Origin: Hippopus hippopus | Taxonomy: Eukaryota > Mollusca > Bivalvia > Cardiida > Cardiidae | DNA length: 64,000 bases | Direction of reading: 5' to 3' | Assembly: GCA_946811185.2 (NCBI GenBank) | Contig: OX328113.1 | Coordinates: forward strand, 24,527,521-24,591,520 | Part shown: positions 42,380 through 55,200 of the stretch, one piece after another | Layout of the letters: each line of letters opens with the position of its first letter | Position numbering within the stretch: position 1 is the first letter of the stretch | Notes under the pieces: model-generated | Told to the model about the DNA's origin: nothing | The model's database searches: none | The model's input: only the letters and a program-made list of their open reading frames with translations | Made by a program: the position numbers and the translations under genes

Positions 42380-42601
42380 GAACCCTATACCGCACAATGC
42401 CGACTTTTAAAGACTCTGAGAAAGAAGTCCTTGAAAACTTTGTGGGAAAAGAAGAAAATGGACCAACATTTTCTCCTTTTCCCAAGTGATTTCTCCTCTA
42501 TCAAAGACAGAAATAATCATTTGCATCAGATTTACTTTGTCGTCTGCAAATGCTTTCAATTTGGACTAAGCTAACATTTTTGTCGTCTGGTAAAGAGTTA
42601 A
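42380..42601. mobile_element. Family B MITE
   Basis: CCCTATACCGCACAATGCC left; shortened GAAAATGGACCAACATTTTC core; CTGGTAAAGAGTTAA right. Confidence 0.55.
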
Positions 42602-42836
42602 GAGAGTAATAAAAGTTTGAATTTTGAAATCGGACAAATTTTTCTCCTCTCACCGTGATTTGGAAATTTAAATACCGTGGTGAATGTATTGAACGTATAC
42701 GGTTGGTCAAGACTTGGCTAAAATAGTACTGACTTATCAAATTGCCTGGTATTCAGTGAATGAAAAAAAAAAAACTTTATAAACTGATTACGAGGTATTG
42801 AGCAAATGAATAATAATCATGCGCATATAATACAAT

Positions 42837-43228
42837 CTAAGGTCGCCATGGTTTTCTTTTAAAATAAAAGTTAGATGAAACAGTTTTAGAATTTGATATC
42901 AGTATATTTTCAGACTTTTTTGTGCTTGTTAAAACTCGATCATTTCCGTTTTCATCCGAGGACTCTACCCATCCGATTCCTTTTATAGATGAAATCGACG
43001 TAGGCGTGACGTCACTTCCTATTGACGACATTGGGGATGTCTCGAATCCATTCGACGTGTTAACTGGTGATTCCTGACCATTGGACTGGTATTGCTCCTT
43101 TGTTGTTCTTTTGACAGTAGTAAAAGAAGTTTTGGCTGGTTCCACATAAACTGGTGCAGGTATTATATCAGGTTTTATTTGTCTTGTTTGTCTGTTACTC
43201 GAGCGGTGTGGAGTTTGATGCCTCAAAC
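42837..43228 (-). CDS. Exon 11: cytoplasmic tail and stop
   Basis: Acceptor TTATTTTTCAG, 392 nt in phase 1, ending in TAG. It encodes a polar tail that begins GLRHQTPHRSSNRQTRQIK (positive-inside), then IIPAPVYVEPAKTSF and a Ser/Thr-rich stretch, ending FKRKPWRP. YVEP is a possible phosphotyrosine docking site (inference). No recognised cytoplasmic domain is seen and no catenin-binding motif is evident. Confidence 0.85.
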
Positions 43229-46200
43229 CTGAAAAATAAATTGTTTCTATATAATCCAGTCAACATGAATTTATGAAATGTTGCAATCATATAATTGTTA
43301 GATAATGCCGATATGTAGGAGACCATACATAAATTCAGAATAAGTTTTGATTATATTCTTATCTGTGAATTACTGGGATTTCACAGCGAATAACACAACT
43401 AGTGATGATAATTATGGTGACGATATAGTTTTAGAATGCTTACTCTTTTCCTATATTGCCCATATTGTACCATTCTTGATAATTATAAGAATAAAAAAAA
43501 GGGTGACTTAGGAATATGATAAATAGGATAATCAACTGGTTGTGTATGATATTAACATTCTGTCACGCGAATGGAGTTTGATGCTGTTAAAAAACTCGTC
43601 CTTCGGACTCGTTTTTTCAACCGCAACACACTCCATTCTAGTGACAGATTTCTAATATCTACACAACCGGTTGATTATCCTCTATTTATTAACCTTTCAT
43701 CAAACAATCCCTGATGGAGAAGATCTTTGAAAACATTGTGGTAAAACGAGAAAATGGTGGTCACTAGCATTCTCCTTTTCAAACAATGTCAATTGCCCGT
43801 TCAAATACAATTCCTTTTATTTTAATAACATTTGATAACAGCCGCAAATGCTTTAAGCTTTTCAACACGAATGGCGAGGGGAAGGGCGAGGATTGTATGA
43901 TGATTTACGCCACTTTCAACATTATTTCAGTCATATCATGGCGACGTCTCATATATCATGCATTTCCTTGATTCCACCAGTACTAGGCTAGGGCTCTGAA
44001 GTGTCTTGTCAAAGGACACTCCCAGGAAAAGCCCAGTGGATTCAGTGAGGCTCGAACCTAGGGCCTCCAGGTTACTAGTCCAACGCTTAACCACTGAGCC
44101 ACACAGAAGCCTGGGAGAGCGGGGAGGGTGGGCCGTATTCTGCGTTGGTCAGTAGTAAAGTGTAGGACTTATAATCCTTGCCCCGCAGGGAGCACTGGTT
44201 TTTCAAGGGAGTGTCTTTGGACAAGATAGTTCAGAGGCCTAGCCTAGTATCAGTGGAATCCAGGACATTCGTGATTAACAGGGCTGTCGCTGTGATATGA
44301 CAATAATGTTGAAAGGGGCTTAGAACACCATTCAAGCAATCAGAACTGATAGTTCTAGGATTTTTAGGTCTGTCAATGAGTTTAAACTGTCGTGTGTACG
44401 ATAAATGAAACGGACATGTAGTCCTTACATCGGACTCATTCTCTTAACGATGCTGTGGTTGTATTGGCAAAGTCATCTTGCTAAATATTTGGTATTGCAG
44501 ATTCAATATCAGACAGGTAATTCTGTGCAGACTGGTACTTGGCCTTAACCGTTTGTAAAAGAGAAAAAAAAAGAAGAAAAGAAAAAGCCTTGCTCGGTAA
44601 AGTAAAATGGAAATGTTTGATCAGTACCTACCACGTGTGGCGAACAGCATAATGAACACCAGCAACAGCAGAAAAACAAGGATAAAAGCCAGAAGGAATC
44701 CAATAATCCAAAACCGATTGTTGGTGTCTGTCGAAAAAATGGAAACGATCTAAAATTAATTCATTGCCTACTGTAGACCATTTTTGTACAGCGTTATACT
44801 TTGGAAACTATTGTAGGAAAAACGAGTCATTACTTAATGAGTAATTTCTATTTCTGACAAAACAGTTTAGAGTATATGCATGCATTAAACATTAATTCGT
44901 GTTAGCTATCCCAAAGCCGGTCAGTGGTGATTATACCCATAACGAATTGTCTTATCTTACACTTGTATGGGACTAGCATTTTATGAAGTTTAACTTTACG
45001 TCATTGTGCACTTCCTTCAGAGAAGTAATAGAGGATATTTGTATTTTTCGGTGAAAGATCGAAATTTATTTCATCGAGTAAACATCATCGGTATATTTTT
45101 CACGAGTCGCGCAGCCACGACTGAAAATATTACCGATGATCTTCACGAGAATAAAACTATTCTATTTATTTCATGTTTCTAACCCATTTTTTGTTGGGAT
45201 TTTCATCAAAATCCAGTAGAGCTGTTTGCGGTGATTCCCCGTAGCGTACCCCACTCTCGCATTACAATATTACGTCAAGCGCAAGAAATGTAGGGTAAAT
45301 GCACATAAATTACGTCATATTTCTTTCTGGTTAAAAGGCACGCACTATTTACCTAGGTAACTAGTGCACGGGTACTCCTGTTTCCGCCTTCAATTGCAGA
45401 GTTACGGAAATAAATACAGTAAATTTCACTGGTATTAACCATAAATTATCAAAATTTATAATCCATTATTATTTTCCGATAAATTACCGAAAAAATCATG
45501 AAATAAATCTGGTTCTATCTACGAGAACTACCACATGTGCATTTAAAGTTTTGCATACTCTGACCTACAACTCGTAAAAAGAATCTGATATTCGTTGGCA
45601 TTTGCAATAAAATTTCATCAAACTCATATACAAGAATGTTGAAAAGTTCCCTAGAGGCTTGCTTACTAGATCAAACATTCTTCTAGACTCGTTTACTAAA
45701 ATTTTATCTTCAATGCCTACTTATGTCAGATATTTTGCTTTACATTGGTTGTTCCAACAGACTATAGATCTAGCAAGTATTATAGCATTGTTTATAGTGT
45801 TTAATCGTTGTCCACGTTTATAGACAGCAGACATCAATGACTCTATATAGGATATGCCATAAGTTGGCGTTTGAAAAAAAAACATGAATAAGTTTAACTT
45901 ACCTGTGTCAGGTGTGAAGGACAAAGTTAATGTGGACTGGTTACTGAACCCCTGGTTGTTGAAACAGTTTATTGTAAGTATCACATTGTCAATGTCTGTT
46001 TCGGTATCAGATGAACTTGTTGTCATGACTACACCGTATTCTGAATGATAATAATAATAATAATAATAACAATAATAATAATAACTGATTGCACCATTGA
46101 TGACCGTAGACTTTACAAAAATAATAGTTATAAAATCTTGTTTCAGCTAATGAGATCAGTGCACGTAAAAGCCAAGGATTCCAAATCTTATACTTATTTC

Positions 46201-49200
46201 GTGTTCCAAAACCAGCTGTTTGATTGGTTGAGACACTTCGTCCTAGCCCTGAGTGTTATCGTAAAGCTAATGAGGTCCAGTTCTTGATAGCCCCACAAAA
46301 TTTAATGTTAGCCACGTCACTCCCCGTCGTGCAAGGCGACCAATAAGTCAGTCATGGGTGAGCTTTTAGCTCATCGAGTGTTAAGATTATTCAATCGAAG
46401 GTTTCAGTCTGAAGGGGCAAATATCGCATATTCCAAGCAGAAATAGAACACAGTAGACTTTACATCAAACCTCAGGGTCTCTGTAGTTTGTTCTTGACCT
46501 GCACTACAAGCAGTTTGTGGCTTCGCATACTCGCCTTTAATACATTAGTTTTTCTTTAGAAACAGATTAGAAAGTCCTGAAGGCAACTAACCTGTCTTGC
46601 TAATATTTTGTATCGAAAAATCCATGTAACTTAATTCAGGCGACGTTGATTGGATGACACATGCTACGTCATCAACCTCCCGTTGGCGGGATAGTTTAAT
46701 TGTGTACACATCGACTGTCAAATCTGGTACTTGCAGGGTATTGGTACTTGCTGGTAGGTTCTCGAAGGTCACAGGCTTAAAATAAATATCACACATATAT
46801 GAGTCAGGCTCTGTGAAAGGGGGGGGGGGGTCAATGCATCTGCAAAAAGTATCGACTCATGTCGGCCCGCAAGCTGAAACTTCTTGCTATTGTTATATAT
46901 ACGGCATGCCAAAGTCCTCCAAATCAAGTCGATCGGTAGACAAAATGGATTGCATGGGTCTATAATTTTGCGATGTACTTGCTTGGTATAATGCATCACA
47001 AATGTACACTAAACCCTCTTTTGCCAGAGCGTGGCTCAAATATGTATAAGCTACATTTACATAACTCAAAAACGGGAGAGAAAGAGAAATTAGTTTCTAT
47101 CATTTGTGCACGCAATGTATCAAAAAGGCATTCTAAGCCTCTCAACAGTAACTTATGAACTTAAAACGGTAAATGTCCGTATTTCCAGCTCTAACATTTC
47201 GCGAATATTGATATTTATTTCATACTTATTGGTAGTTTATCGAGAAATAACGGTGAAATATAGTTCGATATTTCATGGTTACTACCAGTGAAAAATACCG
47301 ATTTTATTTTCTAACTCTTCAACTAAAGGCGGAAACAGTGATTCCCGCACACCAGTTACCTAGGTAAACAGCGCGTGCGATTCAACCAGATGGAAATATG
47401 ACGTAATGTACCCAACATTTCTAGCGCTTTAGGTAATATTGTAATACGTTGCTACAGCGGAGGGGGCACGCCAAGGGAAATTACCAAAAACAACTGTACT
47501 GGATTTTGATGTGAGTCCCCCAAAAAGGGGGTTAGAAGCATGAAATAAATAGAATACTGTATACGTGGATATACGCGTGTCCAAAAATTTGCGAATTACC
47601 GATTACAAACATTTTGAAATGACTGCGAATTCAAGACACTCGTTAATGGTTTGTATACTTGTGGAAAAATACACGAACAGAAGAGTTTGCGAACTTTTCA
47701 AATTCGCAAAATCGCAAAAATTTCCACGTCGCAAAAATTTCCACTTAAACAGTACTTGTTTTTATTTTTCAGTGAAAGATCGAAATTTATTTCATTTCGT
47801 GAACATCATCGGTAATATTTTCACTCACTTTGTTCCCTAGAGGTGATTGTTCCTTTCTATGAAATATTTTTATGTTCGTTTAAAGACAGATCTTTGTTAC
47901 CAATTCGTTAAAAAGCGTTTCTATTTCTTATCGGAGTTATCTGTTTATTATTTTCATATGACGGTGACAGTAGACGTGTCATGCTTCCTGTACTATGGGT
48001 TTAAAAGGGTGCCATGTGTCCTGTTAGTATAGTTGGAAAGAATGCCTTTCCATGGACTCTTCCTCCCTATCTGGCTTCAAGAGTTATCGACCCTTGAGAA
48101 ATTAGGGTAAAACTTTCAAGACTTGACCGAAAGTCCTCGAAAGACCCCATTAGTTTGTAGTTTATGTACAGAAAGCGTGTACTACAATGGTAAATAGCAA
48201 GTGCTACACAAACCTGGGCGTCACTTGTAACTGTCAGCGTAAGAATACACGTATTTGATTGGGTACAGACATCCGTCACTCTCACAGTGATCAAGTATGT
48301 ACTCGAAGGATAGCTCGGTTTGAGTGCATCAGATGTAGTTACCTCTCCTGAAAAAGTATTTCTTTTTCATTCGCAACAGTTTGATTTGATTTTTGTTTCA
48401 GATCACAGTACATTTATCTATCCTGTTTGTGATATCATACATTGCTTCGCCAGAACTGGAGCCAAGCAAAATGTTCTACAAAGAGCTTTTTCTATTTCGA
48501 ATTAGATAATGCAAAGTACATACCTATGCATTCACAATTCGGCCACAGAGAAGCTGTTCAAACAAAGTACCACGAACGCTTATCCAAATTATACGGTCTA
48601 GGCCGAGGAGGAAATATTTTGAAACCATTGGGTGAAAAGGACTAAATGCTGGTAACCAGCATTTTCTTATTTTCCCACCGCGTTCTAATTTTTGTCAAAG
48701 ATATATACCATCTCTGAACCATACGCAACTTGTGAGCAAATGCTTTAATTATGGACGAATCTGAATTATTGTTGTCTGGTGAAGAAAAGAAAATGTCCTG
48801 TCAGAATAATTTCTCTTACCTGTTTGAGAGTTGATTGTGATAGAGACGGCCGGTTCCATGTTTTCTATAGCAAAAACGGTATCAGTAGAGAACAAGTCCA
48901 CGTTTTCTGTAGTAATGTTGGCCACATTACTCCCGGTCGCTACGGTATCGGAAATAGTTTTTGTCTCGTTGGCGCATGATGCTTCACCTTCTGTAATAGA
49001 AAATTTAACATTACAGTACATACTACATTTTGACCGACAAAATAAACACCAGGTGCATGGTGAAAATTATTTCAAGTAATGGGAAATACTTTTTTCCCGA
49101 ACGTTACGGAACATCGAGAAGAAAGCAGCAGTTCCTTGCAACAAGTGTTACTCCTTTTCTAACATTGTTTGCAGTGGTGTAATAGATCGTTTTTGTATTG

Positions 49201-52200
49201 CAATGGAGACTTGATTGATTGATTGGTTTTTGATTAATGGATTAATTGATCGGTGTTTTACGCTGCTTACAACATTATTTCAGTCATATCACGGAGACAG
49301 ATCACTTATTCATATTTTCCTGGGTTTCACGATTACCAGGGTGGGCCTCTTAAGTGTTTTATCCTTTAGAAAAATCTAGTACCCCGCGTGAAGATGGAAG
49401 CCAGGGCCTCCAGGTTACGAGCCCCACACTTTCACCACTGAGCCAACGGTCTGACAGATACGCCTTTACTGCATGAGCAATATGAACTACTGTTACACTG
49501 TTTTATTAACACATGTTTGTTTAGCTGAGTGACTATATTAGTTGTACGGTCAATCGGCAGGGGACTTGGAAACTTGTTCACGGCTGTGGCGAATCATGTC
49601 GCCTCGAGCCGAATTTCCCTCCTGAGTGCCCCACTGACGTCACTGAAAACTGACGTCACTGAAACCTTGGTAAAACGTGCATTTTGGTGGATGAACTTGA
49701 TGATGTCACCGCGATACACATTCGTCATATTGTTATTTTAACATGGATTTACACAACTTCAAGGTAAGTAACAATGCATTTTAATGATTTGTTGTCAGAA
49801 AGTAAACGACCGTTAGGTACCTCAAACGACCCTTTTTGTATACTGGGCCTTCAAAAGGGCAATGGCTTTTACGTGGATTTTGCCAGTGTGCATGACTGTA
49901 TGTACGTAGCGTATTATCCAATCAGATCGCGAGAAATTTCTTTGCAGTATAATAATTAGATTTGTCAAAAGTTTGTGAAGACTAATTCAATCGTTAAGAT
50001 GCGCTTTTAATGCATAGCTCCCAATACTTCTCATTTACATTAGTGAAACGCTTCAAATTAAAAGCTGGTTTAGACCTTCTACCAGGACCACAAGTAAACA
50101 AAAGTCTATACCGTTATAATAAGGTACAGTCATAATGGAACCATCTGTACAAACGGAGGCACACTTCTTTGCTATAAAGTGCCTAATAAGTACACTGAGG
50201 CTTTCATTTCTCATTTCTCTTTCCATTTATGGGTTAGTAAATGATTTGGCCACGTTACGGGTCTGTGTAGGTTCCTGTAATATCATACTGTCTCGCGAGA
50301 CTGTTCATTTTCTTACCATGTATGCACAAGAGTGCTAAGAAAGAGATAAATCTCGGTCTGGCAATATAATTGTAGTATCACGCTGCGGGAAAGGGGGTTG
50401 GTTCTAACGTGTGAGAAGTTTGTAAAGGCGAACTTACTTGTAGAAAGATACGCCTTTATTGCATAGTTCCTGATGGTACTTTCACCACGTAGCGTTGATT
50501 GTAATGTACTAAAAGTGTAGGTATAACCCTCGGGAATGTCGGAGCCAGCAATATCGGTGGCGATGTAAACGCTCTGTGAGCATTCAGACGCTGGTGACGT
50601 CACTGGGTCACATGTATTGTACCGAACTATGACTGCATCGAAGTGATACCTGAAGACATACACAATACATTTGAGCGGCACTCTGGCAAAAGGGGGTTTA
50701 ATGCATCTCCGTGATGCTTATTACCAAGCAAGTCATTGCATAGTCATAGATTAATTAAAACATTTTGTTTAACAACCGACTGAATCATGGGGTAGACTGG
50801 TCCCTTGACATTCATGAAATTTACAAACTATGAAAAAGTTTCGACAAATATAAGCCTGCGCAGGCTGACATGAGTCCATATTTTATACAGATGCATTAAA
50901 TCCCCTTTTCACAGAGCGTGGCTCTTCCTTTTATTTCCGAAACTCAGTCAACTGTCAGTCCAAACTTACCAAAAGTTGATTCATTGAATAGGTAACTATT
51001 CTTAAGTTGCATTAACGAAACCTGACCAGAACATTACAAACGCTTGAACTGCCATCGTCGATTACCTATAATGGAGTCATGCTCTGTGAAAAGAAAATTT
51101 AATGTATCTGTAAAATGCAAAAAATATCGACTCATGTTAGCCTGCGCAATCCGCGCAGGCTAACCTGGATCGATTTTTTTTTGCTATAGGTAAATATTTT
51201 AAATGTCAAAGGGTCATTCCTCCTAATGATAACTTCACAGTGGCTATTGATGTCGTTGTCAATCGATTTACATGGGTGCCGCAATATTTGAGTTCACTGT
51301 GACTGTCAGTACTTTAAAATGTTACCTCCTTAGTACGGACGATGTTAGGCGTTGTTTCGGAATCAGCCAAGTTGTGACGAGTGACAAAAAAAAAATGGTT
51401 TAAAGTTTTTATAAATATGGAAAAAGTCGAGATTTCGGTTTTCCATTCCACCACAGCAAAGAATGGAGCCTACAACTTGGTGGCCATGTTTAACTGCCGA
51501 TCCTCCTGACGTATTGATTGATTCTTCCGTTTATTTATCGTAGTCTTCAGGTTTTCGCACAATACTTTTCCAAGGCCACTAGCTGCTTTAGATACTGTCG
51601 AAATATTGTTTAGCGGTGAAATAAGAACAAATCCTGACGTTAGGAATATCACTAATACTCGGCCAATCTCGGCAGCTTCCGTCTCTTAATATGAGAGTTA
51701 GGGGCCGTAGACCTTAAATGCAACTATCTTTACTAACAGAGGCACATTTTATTGCCATGTCGTATCCAATAAGAATATTCAGGCTTTTATTTCTCTTTTA
51801 TCAATCTCCTTAAGTATCGGTTACTTAATGTTTTGTTCAAAGAGAGACAACTCTATCAGACTGGCGATGATGAGCATTTGATCGAGCTGGTAACCGAACT
51901 AGTGATCAATGAGGTTTATCACCGACTGAGCAACCGACTCGACTATATGTACATAAGGCAGGTGTAGCTGTGCGAGTAGAAATCCTACTTACAGTGCCAG
52001 AAAGTCACCCGTATTAACTTGTACTTGAGCAACTGTAGGAATGTTCCTTGTGACGATTCTTGTAGTTGGCGCTGAAGAAAGAAAAGCGAAAATTAGGATA
52101 TCAACCAACCTTTTATAAAATACGAAGTCTTACACCAACCTTTGATAAAATACAAAGTCTTGCGCTAGTGCTTTTTGTCGTTTTTAACAATACTTTTGAT

Positions 52201-55200
52201 ATAAACCAGTGTTGAGTACATCTATTCAGGCAATTAGTGCTTGCTTAACACATGGTCGAAGACTTTTGGACTTTTGCGGACGGCACAGGTAAAGATCAGA
52301 CTGCACATAACGTTGCCGTAGTTGCCGTGCCAGATTCTGTAAACTGTCAAAAAAATTGCCACGGCAGCCCCGGTGCAGATGAAAAACCTAACAGACTGTA
52401 GTGGAACGGGTTGATCGCAACAGATATCATAGGCATGAGATAAGCCGTTATAAGACTCGAAGACGATCCCTGCCGAGACGTGGAGACACTGTTTTTCACC
52501 GGTATCTCACGGCTCTTTCAAGCTTTGTCAGATTTTATCAGGGGACACTGTTTTTCACCGGTATCGCACGGCTCTTTCAAGCTTTGTCCGGTTTTGTAGC
52601 GTTTCTTCACGGTTCTACCGGCAAGCTCAGCTATATCCCGGCTGTTTTGTCGCGTTCTATTAAGGCACGTCCCTTCATGTGCCTGTTTATAGGTCCGGCG
52701 TGTTATGACTCGTTGCGATCTACCATGGCATGACCGGACGTGCGCGGTCTCTGAGCAAATAAACGCTGCAGCAGGAAAATGAGTCGAAGAATTCGAAGTT
52801 GGCGTTTTGCGAGCCACAAAAGAACTAGAGGCGCTTGAGCGCCTGTATCGCTCCACAGGCCTGATATTTCTATAATGGCGAAAGGAAGTTTTTAACAATT
52901 ATCATTCAATCCTGCATTTTAGCTCACTGAAGAAACAATTTGGTAGACAACCACCATAGGAACTTACCTGCAAAACAACAATGAAATCCAATGAATAGTT
53001 TTAGAGAAGAAATTTTTCAAAGATTTTACTTTATACCATAAAAGGAAAATGAGTCTCCCATAAAAGCCATGTTTTTTGACAGATCATTTTTTTTTTTAAA
53101 GAATTCTGTAAACCTGTATCTAAGGAACATTCCTGCAAAATAATAATGCTATCCAAATAGCGGTTTGGGAGGAGAAGATTTTTAAAGGTTTTTTACTTTG
53201 GTTGCCATGGCAACCAGAATTCTTCATGGAACACAATTATTTGAAGGAATTTGAAAGAGGACCACCAAAGGAACATTCCTGTGAAATTTGGTAAAAATCC
53301 AGTCAATAATTTCTGAGGAGAAGTTTTTTAAAGAAAAAGTTTACGGACGCACGCACGGATGAACGGACGAACGGATGAACGAACGGACGGACGGACGGAC
53401 GGACGACGGACACAACGCCATGACAATAGCTCGCCGGCCTTCGGCCAGTGGAGATAAAAACAAGGGTCCTCTTCACAGCACCACCACCAACGGTACCTGT
53501 GGAGGACCAGGTTCAACCCGATGATCCAACTGGGTCTGATAGCTCTTAAACTCCTGAGTCGGGCTCTCCATTCATCGTGCGCCACAGTAACAGCAAACGC
53601 TACATCACTGTTTACTTCTACCATGCATTGCAAAGTTCTCCCACCATATAGCAGATCTCACTGCTTTACCGCACAGGAAAGTGATGAGTAATTGTCTCTT
53701 ACAGCCAGGGTCTCAGACTCAGGAAGGCAAAGCGGTATCTCATGTCCTATCTCTCAATGACTGGCGTTACTCTTTCCAGGATTTCGCCAAAGGAGCACTA
53801 GAGGCAACCTTATATAGTTCTGGAATGTGTTGAGAGGCCGACGTGCTGCTTTCTTTTTTCTACATCCATTCCCGCACCACATGGTTCTTGGTTTTCTCCT
53901 CCTCCTTCTTCTCTTCCATCTTGCCTGCTGAAATGTGGCATACCGCCCCTGCTGTATTCTTTTTCTGAGACAAACACGGTATGCACCAAGCCAATATATA
54001 AAAGAAAATCTTCATCTTTGCATGTCATGTTAACAAAGCATAGTCTTAGACTACAATGATAATTACTGCTTTGAAGACCTTTCTTCTATATCGTGGACAC
54101 AAACGAGCTCCAAAAATGCCTGTCAACCACGTTCCATCCCTAGAAAACCTTGACAGAACATAGAGAACGTGTTAGATCTTGATATGAACGTTATAAACGT
54201 TGAACTTTAGGGGCCAGAATTGAACATACTCGCATCCGCGGTAGAACGCAGGTCGAACTGTGGACACCGTAGAACTGAGCAATCTTTTCCCACCACGGCT
54301 TGTCACACATACTGTGAGGTACCGTAAAGAAACCTAGCTAGACCTAATTCAACTTGGTTAATTGAGAAAAAAACTACCAAAATCTCACAGCGCGCTACAT
54401 TTCGGACAAACGTGGCTGCCGTGGTCGCCGGGAACATGGTGTATACGTAGCATTATCTTAAAAAAAAAAAAGCATCATTTATACATGTGTGCCATCTAAA
54501 CAGCCGAGATATAAATTGATAATCAGAGTAAAAAATATAAAAGAAACAGAAAATGTAGGCACCTCAACCACACAAGTTTGAATAACTCTGTAAAATAAGA
54601 CTTTTGTAAAAAAAAAAACCTGTTAAGCAGCATATTCTCCTTTTTCCACGTTTTCTACCCTCCCCAAAATAAAAAAAAAATCATTTTGACTCACATTTTT
54701 TGTTGTTGCTTGCAACTGTTGTCAATTTGAACTAGTCAAAGATTTTGTGTTTGGTATAGAGTTAAGGATTGATGCCCCCTTTTCCCAATTTTTCTTGCGA
54801 CATTTTACATGCATGTATTATGCATAAGCATTCAGCGTGCATGCATAAACAGCACAAAACTTATAAAATATTCGATTTTTTTCCCCGGTAGCATTATTAA
54901 ATACAAATCGTCCGAAGACGATTGGCGCAAGTTATATGAAGCTCCTGTCAAGCGTTTGAATGAAATGCATTGAAAGGTTGATCTAGTTAGGTTCTCCAGA
55001 CGATTGTTGATGTCATTAAATTGCAATGCATTCTGGGTTGTTTGTTCAAAATTAATGGAGGATACTACTGGAGCAATCGTTTCACGCTATATATCACTAC
55101 TTATGTCAAAATGCAGACATTTAAAAGATTTTAAAATCGGGTATTTAATTCGTTTATTTGCGTTAAATTTTCGATATTTCTGTTTCTCAGATTCACAGTT

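Noticed and set aside
43226..43228. Independent small gene starting with TTG at 43226
   Set aside because: The frame continues from exon 10 through a clear acceptor, so it is the tail exon of the membrane gene.
53328..54028. Minus-strand frames of 72 and 101 codons in intron 3
   Set aside because: No domain, signal, splice support or relation to neighbouring exon phases.
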